Under the pieces are notes generated by a model. It did no database searches. It had not been told where the DNA came from and worked only from the letters and a program-made list of their open reading frames with translations. Shown one piece after another: positions 22,194-35,052 of a DNA stretch of 64,000 nucleotides. This stretch comes from Fomitopsis serialis (taxonomy: Eukaryota > Basidiomycota > Agaricomycetes > Polyporales > Fomitopsidaceae): the NCBI RefSeq assembly GCF_022376445.1, contig NW_025955012.1, positions 1 to 64,000 of the forward strand, in the 5' to 3' direction. The translations under genes and the position numbers were made by a program. Within the stretch, counting starts at the first letter, position 1. Each line of letters opens with the position of its first letter.

Positions 22194-23571
22194 CTACGTC
22201 TTCTTCCGCTTCTTGACGACGTCGCTATATGAGAGCGGTGCTGGCCGAGTTTTCTTTGTCGGTGTGTGGGTGGGTATCACTTCGTCAGAGGGGTCTGGAG
22301 CTTCCTGGGATGGTCCGGGCGCGGGGAAGGCGCCAGGGGCACGCTCTGCGTCGTTCTTCGAGGAAGGACCAGCCTTCACCCATCCATCAACAAGCGCGTC
22401 GATCTCCTGCAGATCGTCACACAGATCAGACTGGTCCAATCGCCCATCGTCACCCAGACATCACACTCACCTTCACAAACACGCGCACGTCCTCCTCCCA
22501 GAACGGCTCCCCGAGCACACTCGTCCCGCCGGGCACGCGCTCCGCGCGGAACTTGAACACGCTAATGAGCAGCAGCAGGGTGCGCCCATCATAGAGGCGT
22601 GCATCCGCGTGCGAGACGATCGCGTGGACCGCCTGGACCTGCTCGATGATAGAGAGCTTGCGGACAAGGAGGGCAAGGCAGTGGTGCACGGCGCGTGCGG
22701 GGAGAAGCGCGTGCGCAAAGGCGTCGCCGACGAAGGACGCGACGGCGAAGGCGATGTCGAACAGCCGGTAGGCGTCCCGAAAGAACTCGTAGCGGAGCGT
22801 GGCCACGGAGGTAGGGAAGTCCTAGCTGGCGGGTTGAAGATGGCTCAAGAAGGAGGGAGGAGCACTCACCATGTGCCACCATACAGCGAACTCGGTGAGG
22901 ATGCACTCACGCAGAAGGTCCTTGAACTGCTCCGCCACAGCTTGCCCTACATCCGCTGCGAGGTAGTCGGCGAGGTCGCGCGCGAACGGCGCGAGGACAC
23001 CAAGCTCCTCGTCGTACGCCTCCGAGACGCGGTCGACGACCTTGTTGGCGAGCTCCGCGAGGGAGTCTATGTCCCACGTACCGAAGGCGACAACGTTCTG
23101 CGCGTGGATGAGGCGCGCCTTGGGGTCAACAGTGACGCACCCGCGGCGGAACGCGCTAAGCCAGGGCTGCTTGACCTGCAAGAGGCCACGCTCGGGCACC
23201 TCATACGAGACGTCATAGTCGGGATAGGCGTCGTCGTCGTCGAGGTCCAATGGGCGGAAGGCGGTGGGCACGAAGGGTGAGGCGTCGAGGTTGAATGAGG
23301 GCCGTGAGATGTTGCGCATGTGGGCGCGGCGCGCCTGCTCGGCGAACTGTTGCAGCCATTCGGAGTGGGAGATGGCCTTGCATGGTGTAGCGTCGACGTC
23401 GTCCTCGTCGAGCGTGAGGCTGCTGCTGGACGCAGAAGAGGAGGGGGTGGACGGGGATTGGAAGCGTGCTGCCTGGACAAGGGGTGCGCCCCATGGGTTG
23501 TTCTTTGTGCAGGTCTCGCGAGAGGTCGACTCCTCGGAGATAGGGGTATAGATCGTGTCTTCTGAAGCCAT
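22194..23571 (-). CDS. Conserved-looking protein of unknown function
   Basis: Three exons (minus strand): 22870-23571, 22471-22821, 22194-22406, 421 residues and fully open. The N-terminus (starts MASEDTIYTPISEE) is Ser/Asp-rich and probably disordered. It is followed by SHSEWLQQFAEQARRAHMRN, a helical middle (DIDSLAELANKVVDRVSEAY; FRDAYRLFDIAFAVASFVGD) and a short Lys-rich tail (SYSDVVKKRKKT) that could act as a nuclear signal. I recognise no domain. Clean GTGAGT donors and codon usage like the neighbours argue for a real gene. Confidence 0.8.
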
Positions 23572-24917
23572 CTTCGTTGCCCGCTTCCGTGGGCACTCGG
23601 GCACGGTGGGGGGTCTGGCGAGAGGGCAAGTGGAAGAAGGGGTTCGGCTGTGCTGCTCAGGAGCGCACGGACGCACCTAATATAAGGAGTACCAGACTTG
23701 CTTTGACTTCAGAGGAGCGGCTCACAAAGACTGTCCACACAATCAGGTTAAGCTTTGACGGCACGTTTTCGAATAGGAGGCTCGCGTGCCGTACGTTGAG
23801 ACAAAGCAACACAAAAGCTTGCGCGTGGGCGTCAGGCACTAGTACAACGAGCCCCTACGCAGATAAGCAGTCGATTTAGGCCTACCCGACAACGTACATG
23901 GGTAGTTCCGATGGGCTATTAGGGCTGAGAAACTGCCTAGATTGTGTGTGATGTGGACACCGTGGTCGTCGAGAGTAGCTCCCAGAGCGGTTCCAGATAT
24001 GACAGCGGTGGTATTTGGGAACTGACCATCAGAGCGAAGCAGCTGCCAGGACGTTCAGAACTTGCGCAATCCTGCGTGTAAGGTAGGTTCCCCACTCGCA
24101 ATCAATGGAGCCCGAGGATGAGACGAAAGGTCATGCCCGGTCAGATGGGCCAGGTCGTGCCAGTCGCTTTGGCGGCTGAATAGTGCTGCCGAGTCGCACT
24201 TGCGAGCGTCCAATGTTGGTTAAATGGCATGGGGCGCTCAGAGGTACTTATGGCACCCTTGCAGTAACTAAATAGATGACCGTCCGTCGCCGCTCATTCG
24301 CTGCTTGTTGCAAGTCCTCGCTTGATACTTAAGCAGACAGGCACTGGTCGTAGAAGTGTAAGCGCCCGTATACATCGCATAAGCGCCAAAGATGCATAAT
24401 ACTGTATCGTCAGCTCATTTACTACTTCGGTAGGTAGGGAGAGAGGGAAACAGTCTATTATGTCGCGGACATGATGCGTCTCATGGACTGCATATGGTCC
24501 AAGCCTGTAATAATTACTAGCACGCCGAGTGATTCGCGCGACTAGACAGTTCGATGGGCCCGACTTCAATCCGAGGAGTTGCCCACCGCGCACTACTTAT
24601 GTATCCAACTGCTTGTCGAAGTTGAAACGTTGATCTCGGATCCGCCGCCTACTATGTACCATTTGGCAAAGCACGATAGTTTCGCCAAGTCCAGATTCCG
24701 ACTTTACAATCAGATGAAAGTCTAAAGTGTGGTTATACGTGAGGTATAAAATCATTACGACTAGCTTCAAGCCAACATTAGCGGTGCAAGTACGTATAGT
24801 AAGTGTAGACTGGAGAATCACAGCGCCGTCGACCTGGTGTGCACGCCTTTGTGGTGGACGATGGCACAAGGCTCAGACAAAGAGCAACTGCAATGGTCCC
24901 ATTTTCTGATAAATGGA
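23572..24917. other. Intergenic region, no gene seen
   Basis: 1.35 kb between the 421-residue unknown gene and the small gene ending at 24918. Reading frames here are short and lack splice support. AT-rich tracts around 24240-24800. No tRNA, repeat or element identified. Confidence 0.5.
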
Positions 24918-25429
24918 TCACTGTGGAGGCATCCTCGGGCTCCGGCTGTATGAAAGGGCTCCAGGGGAGTCGATGAAGTCGATGCTTTCAACGCTATCGG
25001 CACTGTCTGTACTCGACCGCTATGAGAGCCGACCAATGAGTTGGCATAACCATTTGAGCGGGTATCATCGACTTACCGGCGAGTGTGAAGAGAAGTCCTG
25101 CAGTGGGACGTCCATCGTCTCCTCCTTCTGCTCAGGCGGAACCATGGGGGTATTCAACAAGACGTGGAAGGTCGTGAACCATGAAGTCGAGGATGTCATG
25201 ATCGTGGAGGATGGTCGTAAAGTGGGTCGTAAATGGGCTCAGAGTGGTAGTGAGCAAGTGGTGAAAGGGGGTTTTGGACGGCGGGCGTGCGATAACCACT
25301 TTCGCGTGGCGACGAGTGCTTGTCTTATACTCACCTGGACTCGGAGGCTGGAGGGCGGCTCGCAGACGCACATGGAGCGGAAGCCGAGTCGAGGCGGCCG
25401 AAAACGCGCTCGGACGCGCCCGATGACAT
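24918..25429 (-). CDS. Probable small multi-exon gene, unknown function
   Basis: Minus-strand ATG at 25429 (MSSGASERVFGRLDSASAP) reads to a GTGAGT donor at 25334. A phase-compatible acceptor at 25238 opens SPFTTHFTTILHDHDILDF and FMVHDLPRLVEYPHGSA. After an unresolved step near 25130 comes EQKEETMDVPLQDFSSHSP, then a GTAAGT...CATAG intron (25020-25076). The final exon, 24918-25019, reads RSSTDSADSVESIDFIDSPG to a stop. The coding character is good, but the step near 25130 needs either a missed intron or a base correction. The product would be about 130 residues, Ser/Asp-rich at the C-terminus. No family recognised. Confidence 0.45.
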
Positions 25430-26054
25430 CAGCAACACGGTCTCGTGACCCATAGCCTTATTAGGATTCCCCCTCCTGGGACCTGCAGACCTGCGCAAGT
25501 TACGATGCGTGCGGACAAAGAGCTTAGCGGAGATGCCTTACTGTCGATCTGCATATTCTGTACAAATATTTTTTTTTGGTCGTGAGTACGAGTGATGGTA
25601 CGAAACATCTTGGCCCGGGCGGTCTCTGGGCTAGCGTACCATTGAAGTGCATCTTGAACCTCCTCACAGCGGCGCATTCTGCTCTCGGTCAGAATCGCTC
25701 CAGAGTATTGCCACCAATAATAATTCTTAGAAGTCCCTGGCATCAAACACCGAAACTTGTAAGTAATTCGAGTCGGAACCCGTCGACTGAGGATGAGGGA
25801 CAGTTAGGCCGACTTCTCCCCGAGAGGTTCGGCGATTGTGATGTCTCAGGCTGCCCTTTGATACAGCCAGGATACAGCCTCGGTAGAGCGGTGGTAATGG
25901 GACTGATAGGAATATCTAAAGGCATCACTGAAAACTTTGGAGGAGTCGTTTCGCATCCTCGTTTGGAACTACATGGACCATGGGGCATACCGTGGGAGCC
26001 TAGCCCAACGCTTTCAGCGGCCTTCCGAGCGTTTGCCAGTGCCAACTGGAGGGA

Positions 26055-26060
26055 TATAAG
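26055..26060 (+). promoter_or_regulatory. TATA box of the SDR gene
   Basis: TATAAG, 85 bp upstream of the ATG at 26145. The preceding 25.43-26.05 kb holds no convincing gene. Confidence 0.55.
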
Positions 26061-26144
26061 AGGGCACCTGAAAGGCATCGTAGTGCGCAAGATACAACCA
26101 TCATTCCAGCAACTCGTGTGTTCAAACGTCGAACATAACACAAT

Positions 26145-27192
26145 ATGACGAACTCGAGAGTAGCCATTATCACAGGCGCTTCCTCCGGTACGTGTACTTT
26201 CACTCTAGGTACTCCCCACATCCGTCATACGCAAGCGATCTCATCTAGGTATCGGACGGAGTAGCGCGATCGCACTGTCGAAAGCAGGATGGTCAATCGC
26301 GCTCTATGCGAGGCGGCTGGAGAACTTGCAGGAGACGCAGACGATGTGCGCCAATCCGAACCAGATCCTCGTCGTCCAGGGCGATGTCATGGACGAGGAA
26401 AGCGTGAAGAGCCTGTTCCGCAAAACAGTGGAGCGTTTCGGTAAGTCCAGCTCGTGTGTCACGTATTTGCCTGGACATCGCCGCTCATGAACGCATAGGC
26501 CGTCTGGATATCCTCTTCAACGTAAGCGTCCCCGCACTCACACTCGGAGCATCCGACAATGACGTCTTTCACATCGATAGAATGCAGGCATCAGCGCACC
26601 CGCCGTGCCCATCGAGGAGCTTTCCCTCGAGAAGTTCCAGCAAGTGACGAACATCAACCTCGTCGGGACCTTCCTCTGCACGCGCGAAGCCATCAGGATC
26701 TTCAAAGCGCAGACACCCCAGGGCGGGCGCATCATCAACAACGGGTCCATCTCGGCGTACACGCCCCGCCCGAACTCAGCGCCGTATACGGCGACGAAGC
26801 ATGCCGTGCTGGGCATGACGAAGTCGACGCTGTTGGACGGGAGGAAATTCAACATCACTTGCACGCAGATCGATATCGGTGCGTCGCCGAGAACTGTGTG
26901 TGGAGCAGGTGGGAACGCAGCTGACGAGACTGTCTGTGTGTAGGCAATGCTGCAACGAGCATGGCGAACGGCCACGCCGCTGGGATCTTGCAAGCCAACG
27001 GCGAGGTCGCAGCTGAACAAATGATGGACGTGCAGCATGTTGGCGATACTGTCGCGTACATCGCTGGGTTGCCCTTGGACGTCACCATGCTCACTGTAAA
27101 CATCATGTAAGTCGAGATACACGTCTTTTTTGCGACGCACTGACACTGGGCATCATAGGGCAACGCGCATGCCGTTCGTTGGAAGGGGATAA
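26145..27192 (+). CDS. Short-chain dehydrogenase/reductase
   Basis: Classical SDR of 250 residues, fully open across six exons: 26145-26187, 26249-26440, 26499-26521 (23 nt), 26581-26878, 26944-27106, 27159-27192. The Rossmann NAD(P) motif TGASSGIG is split by the first intron. FNNAG is rebuilt exactly across the third intron. The catalytic set Ser (NGSISAY), Tyr and Lys (YTATK) is complete. Substrate cannot be told; the family includes many oxidoreductases of fungal secondary and sugar metabolism. It has its own TATA box and converges on the ABHD12-like gene. Confidence 0.92.
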
Positions 27193-27330
27193 GTGTTGCT
27201 ATCGTTATCGAGGCCAGCATAGCAGTCGCACTTAGTCTGAATGCGCGGATGGTCAAACAGGGATAATAAATAGTGTATTCTCCGAGTGCAGTGCAGGGGC
27301 AGATCTAGAGTTGAGAGCTGTTAGACCGCC

Positions 27331-28903
27331 TCACGCGTGCACGCCCAATTTGAATGTCGACGCGATAATATCCTGCACACCCTCCTGCAAACCAACCTTG
27401 CTATGTGCCCCCCATTTGGTCTCCACGTACACCACCGTCCCGAACGTCCCGTCGAACTGCTCAATCGTGCCGAGGGCGGGCACGTCGACCTTACGCACGA
27501 GGGCGGTACGCGCCTCCTTGCGCTTCTGTTGTGCTTCCATGAAAGCCTGGAAGTGCTCGTGCGAGACGGGCGCGCCGGGCATGTCGGGGAGAGGGAAGTC
27601 GGCAGGCAGGAGAGGGTCTAGCAATTTGTCTACGAGAGTTCTGGCATGCGAGTGTGGGATGTCCATATCGTCCGTCGAGTGTGCGATCAGCGTGGGCACG
27701 TTGAATTCCTGTGGAACCAGCATTGAGCTCTGTGGCACACTATATCAGTGTGACTCTACTTACGTGGATGACAGATAGTGTGTCGTACAACTCGCTGGCC
27801 AGTCTCTTTACAATTTCTGGATGGATACGTCAGTCACTGTCTGAACACAACGTCAGCGTGATGCTTACTGCGTCCCAGCGCGAAACTCTGCAACGGCTGC
27901 AGCAGAGGGAATCCCCATATCTCATAGGTCTCTAGCAGTATCGAAAGACTTGAGAACGGCGCAAGGAGCACTACACCCCTTGGTTTGACGCCCTCGCGCG
28001 CCAGACGCGACGCTAGCTTGCCAGTAACACCCGTCCCGAGGCTGTGCCCAAGTACCAGCACATCCTCCGGCTTCGCCCCATGGTCCATGAGCCAGTCCCA
28101 GGCGGCGTAAGAGTCGAGCTTGATGCCATCTTCGAATGGCGACCCTTCGCTGTTGCCAAAGCCACGGTAGTCGATTGCGAAGATGTTTGCATTGAGGCGC
28201 GCTGTCCAGGCGAGGTAGTGCTGGATGCGCCAGGTGGTACAGCGAGAGCCGGCTGAGCCGTGAAAGTAGAGGATGGTTGGACGGGATTTGATCGCGTCTT
28301 CTATGGTCGCGATAGATGGTTGTGAGAGCGGCTCTGGTGAGGATACACGAAGAATCTGGTAGTAAGGATCGGCAAGCATGAACCATGCCCCAAGGGTGAC
28401 ATTGTCGGAGGTATGGACCTTCAGGTCGAGTGTCTTGCCAGCTGTGCAACAAGATCAATGTGAGCTTCATCAATCGTGAATATACACAGAGTAGTATCAC
28501 TGCACGTGTACCACATCAACCTTCGGTGACACTCAAGGGAGAGTACTCACGCGCAAGACCATATTTCTCCGGGACGTCGAATGTTCGATGCCATGGCTCA
28601 GTGATCCAATGCTCATAGGCCACACTATTGGGTGCCAGCAGCTGAACTTCGGTGCTGGCCTCGGACGAGCTGGTGGACTTACTGCCTCTGGATAAAGGGA
28701 ACCGAAAGCAGAGCAATCACGGCAGCATAGATCACAGTGACGAAGAGCAAAGCTTGTGCGCTCGAGCTAAGAAGCCCTTGTTGGGAGAGCTTCTCTTGTG
28801 CGTCCCCATGAGTCTGTCGTCGCGGCCGTTCGCTGAGTATGAAGGTGTAATAAACGCCCATTATCTCGACAATTCGGATGATCCGAATTCCATAATCGGC
28901 CAT
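27331..28903 (-). CDS. ABHD12-like membrane alpha/beta hydrolase
   Basis: Exons (minus strand): 28683-28903, 28551-28641, 27869-28441, 27764-27816, 27331-27708, about 438 residues. The N-terminus has one hydrophobic segment (SAQALLFVTVIYAAVIALL). The hydrolase core has ILYFHGSAGSR (oxyanion loop), AIDYRGFGNSEG, LVLGHSLGTGVTG (nucleophile Ser), AHSTDDMDIP (Asp) and KWGAHSKVG (His). This matches ABHD12-type lysophospholipid lipases anchored in internal membranes. The first intron donor reads ca|gtaagt: restoring one G (28682-28684) would put the next exon (LLAPNSVAYEHWITEPW) in frame. The ATG at 28903 is the farthest upstream in frame; 28861 is an alternative. Confidence 0.85.
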
Positions 28904-29399
28904 TGTGGCTGCGAAATAAATGTTGCGTCTTGACTTTGACCGACTGAGGCAGGCTGCTCACTCAAGTATTCACGGATTACGGTTGAGTCGGAGTCATCCC
29001 TGATACAGATGCTCTGAGCGACCTTGGGGCAGCGAGGTGTGTGGGCACAGCGAGAATAGGTGAGCACCTGATTTGCCGACGGCTCATGCAACGCTCACTG
29101 GTCCCAACTTGAACCTGGTCCCCGTAGATCACCCAACCCACCAACAACTTGTATTCGGTCTGCACATTGGATATACCTGTTTGGCTTGTCTTCCCAGCTG
29201 TGGCTAGGGCTACATCTAGACTTGAAGGATGACAGGAAAATCCGGTGCGCAACAAGCCGTTGGAGACTTAGAAGGGCAGGCCAATCTGGAGACGTGGCCA
29301 GGTCGGAAAGGGACATGCACAAAACTCGACGCCTGTCTCACGATCACCATCCGCTACTTTACGACTAAACGAATCCAATACGTCCAACGACCTCCCACG
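28904..29399. other. Divergent promoter of ABHD12-like and BOR1-like genes
   Basis: About 500 bp between divergent genes. No convincing TATA box, repeat or open reading frame with splice support. Confidence 0.4.
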
Positions 29400-31513
29400 A
29401 TGGATACGACGCCTCTGGATAGGCTCTGGCATGATTTGCGATGTTCGTGCCAGAGCCCCGTACTACATCAGTGATTGGACAGACGCATGGAACTACCGTG
29501 TCATCCCTGCCATTGTTCTCATATTCTTTGCCAAGTGAGTTCTCTCTCCGTGTGCCTTGAGGCCGGCGCGGCTAGGGTGGATGATACAGGTATCCCTCCG
29601 CGCTGACTTCAGTGGTTCAAATACTAATAATCCAAGTGTAGTGTCCTGCCAGGCATCGCATTCTCGCTAGATCTCATAGAAACTACCAATCAGTATGGCG
29701 TCTCGGAGGTTCTCTTGTCATCCTTCATGGCCGCCTTCATATTCTCCGTGTTCGGGGCGCAGCCGCTCTGCATCGCAGGCGTAACCGGTCCGATTACTGT
29801 ACTCAACAAGACGATCTACAACATCATTGAGCGGCAGCCCGATGCACCCGACTACCTCCAATTCGTTGGGTGGGTGTATCTATGGGGCGCCATACTGCAT
29901 TGGATCACAGCGGCATTGAACTGTGAGGATACTGCAGTCTTCTCGTCCGTCTTCAGGTATTGAGGTCCTCCAGGTTGCAATTTCCTGCGCTATGTCACCC
30001 TCTTCCCATGCGACACCTTCGGGTTCTACGTGTCATGGGTCTATCTGCAATACGGAGTGCAGGTCATCACAAGGGAATTTCCCCAGAATCATCTTCGCCC
30101 TCGGGTTCATCTACCCTCGATGGTGCCTTTGTAGGCGTCATCCTGGCCTTGCTGATGCTCGTGACATCATTTCTCTTCCGGTCTTTGTCACAGTCAGCTT
30201 ACTTCCATCGGCATGTCCGTCGCTTCCTCGCCGACTATGGAATGCCCATATCATTGGTTGCTGCATCGGCAATGGCCTACTGGGGTCGGTTCAACGCTGC
30301 AAACCCAAGCACGCTTCCTACCAGCAAAGCCTTCCAGCCTGCCAATGGAAGAGAGTGGCTCGTGCGATTTTGGCAGTTGGACGGCAAGTGGGTAGGAATC
30401 GCCTTCCCCTTTGGCTTCGTTCTCTGGGTCCTGTTCTTCTTCGATCATAACGTATCGGTAGGTGCATCGCCCTTGTATGACTACGCGTAATACTTATTCG
30501 TCGTAGTCTCTCATGGCCCAGGGCACAGCTTTTCCTCTACGCAAACCCCCAGGGTTCCATTACGACTTCTTCCTCCTTGGTATCACGACGTTCATCGCGG
30601 GTCTACTTGGCTTGCCGCTCCCAATGGGCTCATCCCGCAAGCACCGATCCATACTACGTCGCTGCTCATCATGGGATATCCAGAAAAAAAGGAAGTCGAT
30701 GAGGCGCACGATGACGGGAGACCCCCAGAGCGGCGGACGCAAGAGAAACGCCGTTCATCCGATCACAACGAAGCGGAGCTGCAGCCCGTACGTACCCGCC
30801 ACTCGTTTCTCGAGCCGGAATTAGAGCCCGATCCCACGCAAGTCCGGGATGGCGAGGGCGACGCACGCAGGCACGAAGTCCCTATCGCGGTGGTCGAACA
30901 ACGCGTGTCGAACCTCGCCCAGGGCGCGCTGTGCCTTGTCCTGCTGACACGTCCATTCCTGCACGTCCTCCATCTGATTCCGCGCGGTGTATTGGCGGGC
31001 CTTTTGTAAGTCACGCTGACTGATCCCCCTTGTGCGATGTAGGACGGTTGAATCCCATTCGTTGACAGCTGGTATATGGGCCTGGACGCGCTGCAAGGTA
31101 ATGGGATCACGCAGCGCCTCCTGTACTTCTTCCGGGACAAGGCTCTCACTCCGGCGGACGAGCCTTTGCGCAAGGTTCGCAAGTCGCGAATCCTGCTGTT
31201 CGTCGCCGTGCAGTTGGCAGGCTTCGGCGCGACGTTCGCTGTTACGCAGACCATTGGTGGGTTTCATGTTGCTTTCTGTTACCCGCGATGCTCACGGAGG
31301 TGTAGCGGCGATTGGTTTCCCCATCATCATCATGCTGCTGATTCCGTTGCGCACGTTGGTCATTCCTCGCCTTCCATTCACCGAGGAGGAATTGGCTATC
31401 CTGGACGGGCCTACGGCATCACCATTCGTGAGTGATGATATACAACGCCTACGCTCGACATCTGTGCCTGACGTCTTGTGTAGACCATGGCTTCTGTGGG
31501 AGGCGTAAGATGA
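29400..31513 (+). CDS. BOR1: BOR1-type borate/bicarbonate anion transporter
   Basis: Plasma-membrane member of the HCO3-cotransporter (SLC4) family; in yeast and plants the relatives export borate. Exons: about 29431-29534, 29642-29922, 29974-30457, 30507-31005, 31069-31256, 31306-31427, 31484-31513, 569 residues. Family landmarks: GAQPLCIAGVTGPITVLNKT, CNFLRYVTLFPCDTFGFYVS, LADYGMPISLVAASAMAYWG, FDHNVS joined to SLMAQGTAFPL, and HYDFFLLGITTFIAGLLGLP. About 11-12 hydrophobic segments. One base must be restored at 30073-30075 and one at 30620-30622; both insertions recreate consensus sequence. The start is uncertain: ATG at 29400 (MDTTPLDR) is out of frame with ATG 29431. Confidence 0.9.
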
Positions 31514-32219
31514 TGTGTAGAAAAGCAAGCAATATACGCCTTGCAATGAATGCATTTCACGGGTCGCCGTTGTGACGTCTGGGCGTTCGTTATGACTGCA
31601 GCGATGAGCTGGACCGAGTATGAAGTTTAACCCATTAGCGCTTACTTGAATGTGAGCGCGCATGGATCCCCCAGATGCGATGGCATGTATGTCCGTGTGT
31701 TGTCTGTGGATCTTGAAACGGATACACCTCTTCATCGAAGTGAGAGACCGTGCGGATCGACTTCGTCAGACTGAGGCAAGCGTTTCATTGAAGCATGCAT
31801 GCTGCGCGCTGAATATCATCACAGACAGTCGTGCCACCCGGATGTATAGTCTTCCTGATTGACATGAAAACAGGAAGCGCGAGTTTGGGCGCGATGTTTG
31901 GACATTCCGGCGTCCGAGACACTCCCGAACTTGACATCGGACAGCGCGGTTGAGCCACACATTCATGGCCCGTTGTTTGGTCCGTGGGGAACCCTACAAT
32001 GTATGTTTCATTGTGTCTCCATTATAATGAGTCATTTGGGCGGAGACATGTTCCGGTTTGGTGGGGTGCTGTCTCATCCGCGCAACGGATTGCTCTTTAC
32101 TAATGAGCAGACGCGTACGTTTACGTTTGACAGATGATGGAGGACAACATTTCTGACATGGGAAGGCACGGTAATGCTCAAAGTGTGCAAGAGGTGTCCT
32201 GAGTCACGTCCGAGATGCA
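31514..32219. other. Intergenic region upstream of phosphatase 1
   Basis: About 700 bp with no supported gene; contains only short unspliced frames. Confidence 0.4.
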
Positions 32220-32225
32220 TATAAA
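32220..32225 (+). promoter_or_regulatory. TATA box of phosphatase 1
   Basis: TATAAA, 63 bp upstream of the ATG at 32288. Confidence 0.6.
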
Positions 32226-32287
32226 GTCGCGTCGTACTTCGGAATGTACCCTCGTGCACTGCCCCCGGTGTGTTGTACATTGCTGCG

Positions 32288-34127
32288 ATGTCCGATAGCA
32301 CCGTCATCGGCATTGTCCTCATCGCCCGCCATGGCGACCGGTACGAGAACTTCCAGAATCCAGATACGTTTGCTGTGTCGCAGACGGCCATTACACCACT
32401 GGGAGAGGTACGTCAAGTGTCGTATGATGGCAACCCTTTAACCTTCCGCTAACTCGTTTATGTTCGTCCCAGCAACAAGAATGGCAGCTTGGCAATTTCC
32501 TACGCTCTGTGTACCTCGACCCGACCTCGCCATCATATATCGAGGGCATCTCACCCTCCACCTCTGTTTTCAACAGCAGCCAGGTAGCGGTGTATGCCGA
32601 CAATGACTTTCCGGACGATACCGTCATTTTGGACAGCGCTGTAGCTCTCACGCAGGGCCTCTGGCCGCCGACTGCTCTACAGAAGATCACGTTGGCCAAT
32701 GGCACGACTATCACTAACCCACTCGGAGGATATCAGTATGTACCAGGTTAGTCAGGTGCTGTCGTCCTCGTAGTATGTTGCTGACTGCTTATGGTGCGCT
32801 AGTCAACGGAATCAACCCTGACAAAGATGTTTCTCTCGAGGGGACAACGGACTGCACAGTACATCCCATCTGCTCTGGTAATTGACCAGCCTGACCCATT
32901 GCCTCCAAGACTTTTCTCAATCGCGCCCAAGTCCTGTACAATTCGACGTTGTTCCAAGAGGTGTCTGCAGATGTCTCCGCCTTCTTCGCCGCGCTTCCGC
33001 CCTATGTCGGAGGCCGTCCCATTGAACTGCAGAATTCGGTACGCAACATCACCAACGTGTTCCATCTACTGCTGTTCACTAATCCTACGTCACTGCCGGT
33101 TCATAGTGGAATGTAAGTGCTTGCCTCAATCTCCATCATCCTTGACCTCATGCATTGCAGATATTCGATTACATGAATGTACAAGACGTTCACAATGCAA
33201 CCTATGCGTCTACCGTCCCAGAAACACTGCTGGAGCAGGCGCGAGCCCTCGCCAATTGGGAGCAATATCAGGTATTCAGTGACCCTTCGTTCAATGGCAT
33301 CGGCAACAGTAAGTATTGCATCATCAAGCACTGAGTCCCGGTGTGGTTGACATACGCTACCAGTTGCTTTCCAAGCCATGATTCCTGGCATCATCGCCGC
33401 GTTCAACGATATCACATACCCGTCCAGTGGTCTCAAGCTGACTTACTATGCCATCAACTACAAGCCTTTCCTCAGCATGTTCAACATGACCGGTGTCGTT
33501 GCAGATGGCTCGCTTCCCGAGGCATTCGGTCTGTTCACAAGCCAATCATAGTAGATCGACTCAACCTGACGGTATTAATTAGTGAACTATGCCTCCGCGG
33601 TCGTATTCGAAGTTCGCACGTCCGCATCATCTCCAGAGCCCTTCCTCCGCTTCCAGTTCAAGAACGGCACCGATGACACCGAACTGCATTCGTACCCATT
33701 GGCCTTCGCAGGATGGGACGGCACGACCTCGGGCACCGATGTTCCTCTGTCGACATTCATATCGGCCTTCCAGCCTGCCGGGATCAACACGACTCTTGAG
33801 TGGTGCAACGCTTGTGGCCAAACGACAGAACGCGGGTGCGATGTCGCCTTGGCTGCTGCTAGTGCCGGTGTTACGGCATCGGCCCTTGTCGCTCGGGAAG
33901 GAATGGGCGCATACTCTGTCGAACACCCTGTGCATGCGTGTAATCGTACTGGGTCATTCAGTACTGGCATGTGGTGCGGTGCGCTAAGCGCGGTCATAGT
34001 ACTCATGGTCATAATCACCGGGTTGATGGTAAGGTGGAAGCGCGGGAAGAGCTCGAAGGCTGCTGTCAGCCCTTTGTTCGGCATGCAACCTTATCATTAT
34101 GTAGACGAGAAGACGATGCATATATGA
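32288..34127 (+). CDS. Histidine acid phosphatase with C-terminal anchor, copy 1
   Basis: Clade-2 histidine phosphatase. Exons: 32288-32407, 32473-32746, 32803-32858, 32910-33038, 33107-33112 (6 nt, Trp-Asn), 33161-33308, 33364-33528, 33583-34127, 480 residues with an open frame. The catalytic RHGDR is at residues 15-19 in IGIVLIARHGDR. The C-terminus has one strong membrane segment (ALSAVIVLMVIITGLMV) and a short basic tail. At least eight Asn-X-Ser/Thr sequons lie between them, so the catalytic domain probably faces the lumen or outside. No cleavable signal peptide precedes the active site. The proton donor after the large domain is not certain to me. Tandem paralog of 35053-36927. Confidence 0.88.
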
Positions 34128-35052
34128 AACGTATGTTAAGCCTTGGTTCGGGTTCAAGTCTAGATGTGATTTACATAATTGCCTTTCGTCAGTTATGTAC
34201 TTCCATGGCATTAATTTCAAGCTGCCACAAATCTCACTGTGACAGTTGGCAACTGAAGACCCAATAAGGGACCCGGTCTTTCAGGCACGACTAGGACCCA
34301 GCTTCAGGCTGAGGCCTGAGGAATGAACAAGAGATAAAGCAGCTGCGAAATCTATCCCCTTGGGTACTATGTCCAGCCATTGCATCAACCATAACGAATG
34401 TAGGTAGATTCACACTGAATAGTAACAACGCGTATGAAGGTAAGGACAGTTCCGACGCGACATCAAAGTCGTCAGTACGCACAGTCGCGCACATGCTTAC
34501 AGTACTTATAGAGGCGGCAACTGAAGCCGCCTCGATCATTGAGTTAGTCTCGGAAATTTTAATTCAAAATCAGCGGTGAGCGCTTAGATCAAGGAGGATC
34601 TATCAACTGACATTTTTGACCGATTAGATGGGAACCAGCATGGATCGTCCTCACCACCACATGCTCGGGCTGCCAGCTGTGCCCCTGCCTTCTTACTCTC
34701 GAACTCAATCTACTTTCCCAGAATGTCAATCTTGCCCCTGTGCACCCGAATTAGATCTATGGTCCTACCGCATTGCAGCAATCGGCCCTCCGTGCGGTTG
34801 TCAATCTTTCGGAGGAAGCCAGTCGGAAGGAGAGCGGCTGAGTTCATGCGACGAAAAGGCCTCAGGCTAACCGGTTGGGGCCGAAAATACACAGGCTTGT
34901 CTAGAACCATGTTCAGGGTGTTGAATCGCGAGTCCGTCGGCCCGCCGGAGCCTGTGTCTCGAATGTATTTGAGGACCGAGCTATCTTATCCAGCTGATCT
35001 GCAGCTTGCCTCCGTTCCCCGAGGCAGTCAGCAGCGCTCGCACACTAGCACC
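34128..35052. other. Intergenic region between the two phosphatases
   Basis: 925 bp. The frame of copy 2 remains open upstream to about 34723, but homology with copy 1 supports the start at 35053. No other gene seen. Confidence 0.4.

Noticed and set aside
22213..23280. 355-codon + strand frame opposite the 421-residue unknown gene
   Set aside because: GC-rich antisense shadow; the minus-strand gene has conventional introns and a good start.
24913..25455. 180-codon + strand frame
   Set aside because: The minus strand has better splice signals and more protein-like segments; the + frame resembles nothing and has no promoter.
25576..26148. 190-codon + strand frame upstream of the SDR gene
   Set aside because: It runs through the TATA box and into the SDR start in another frame; composition is not protein-like.
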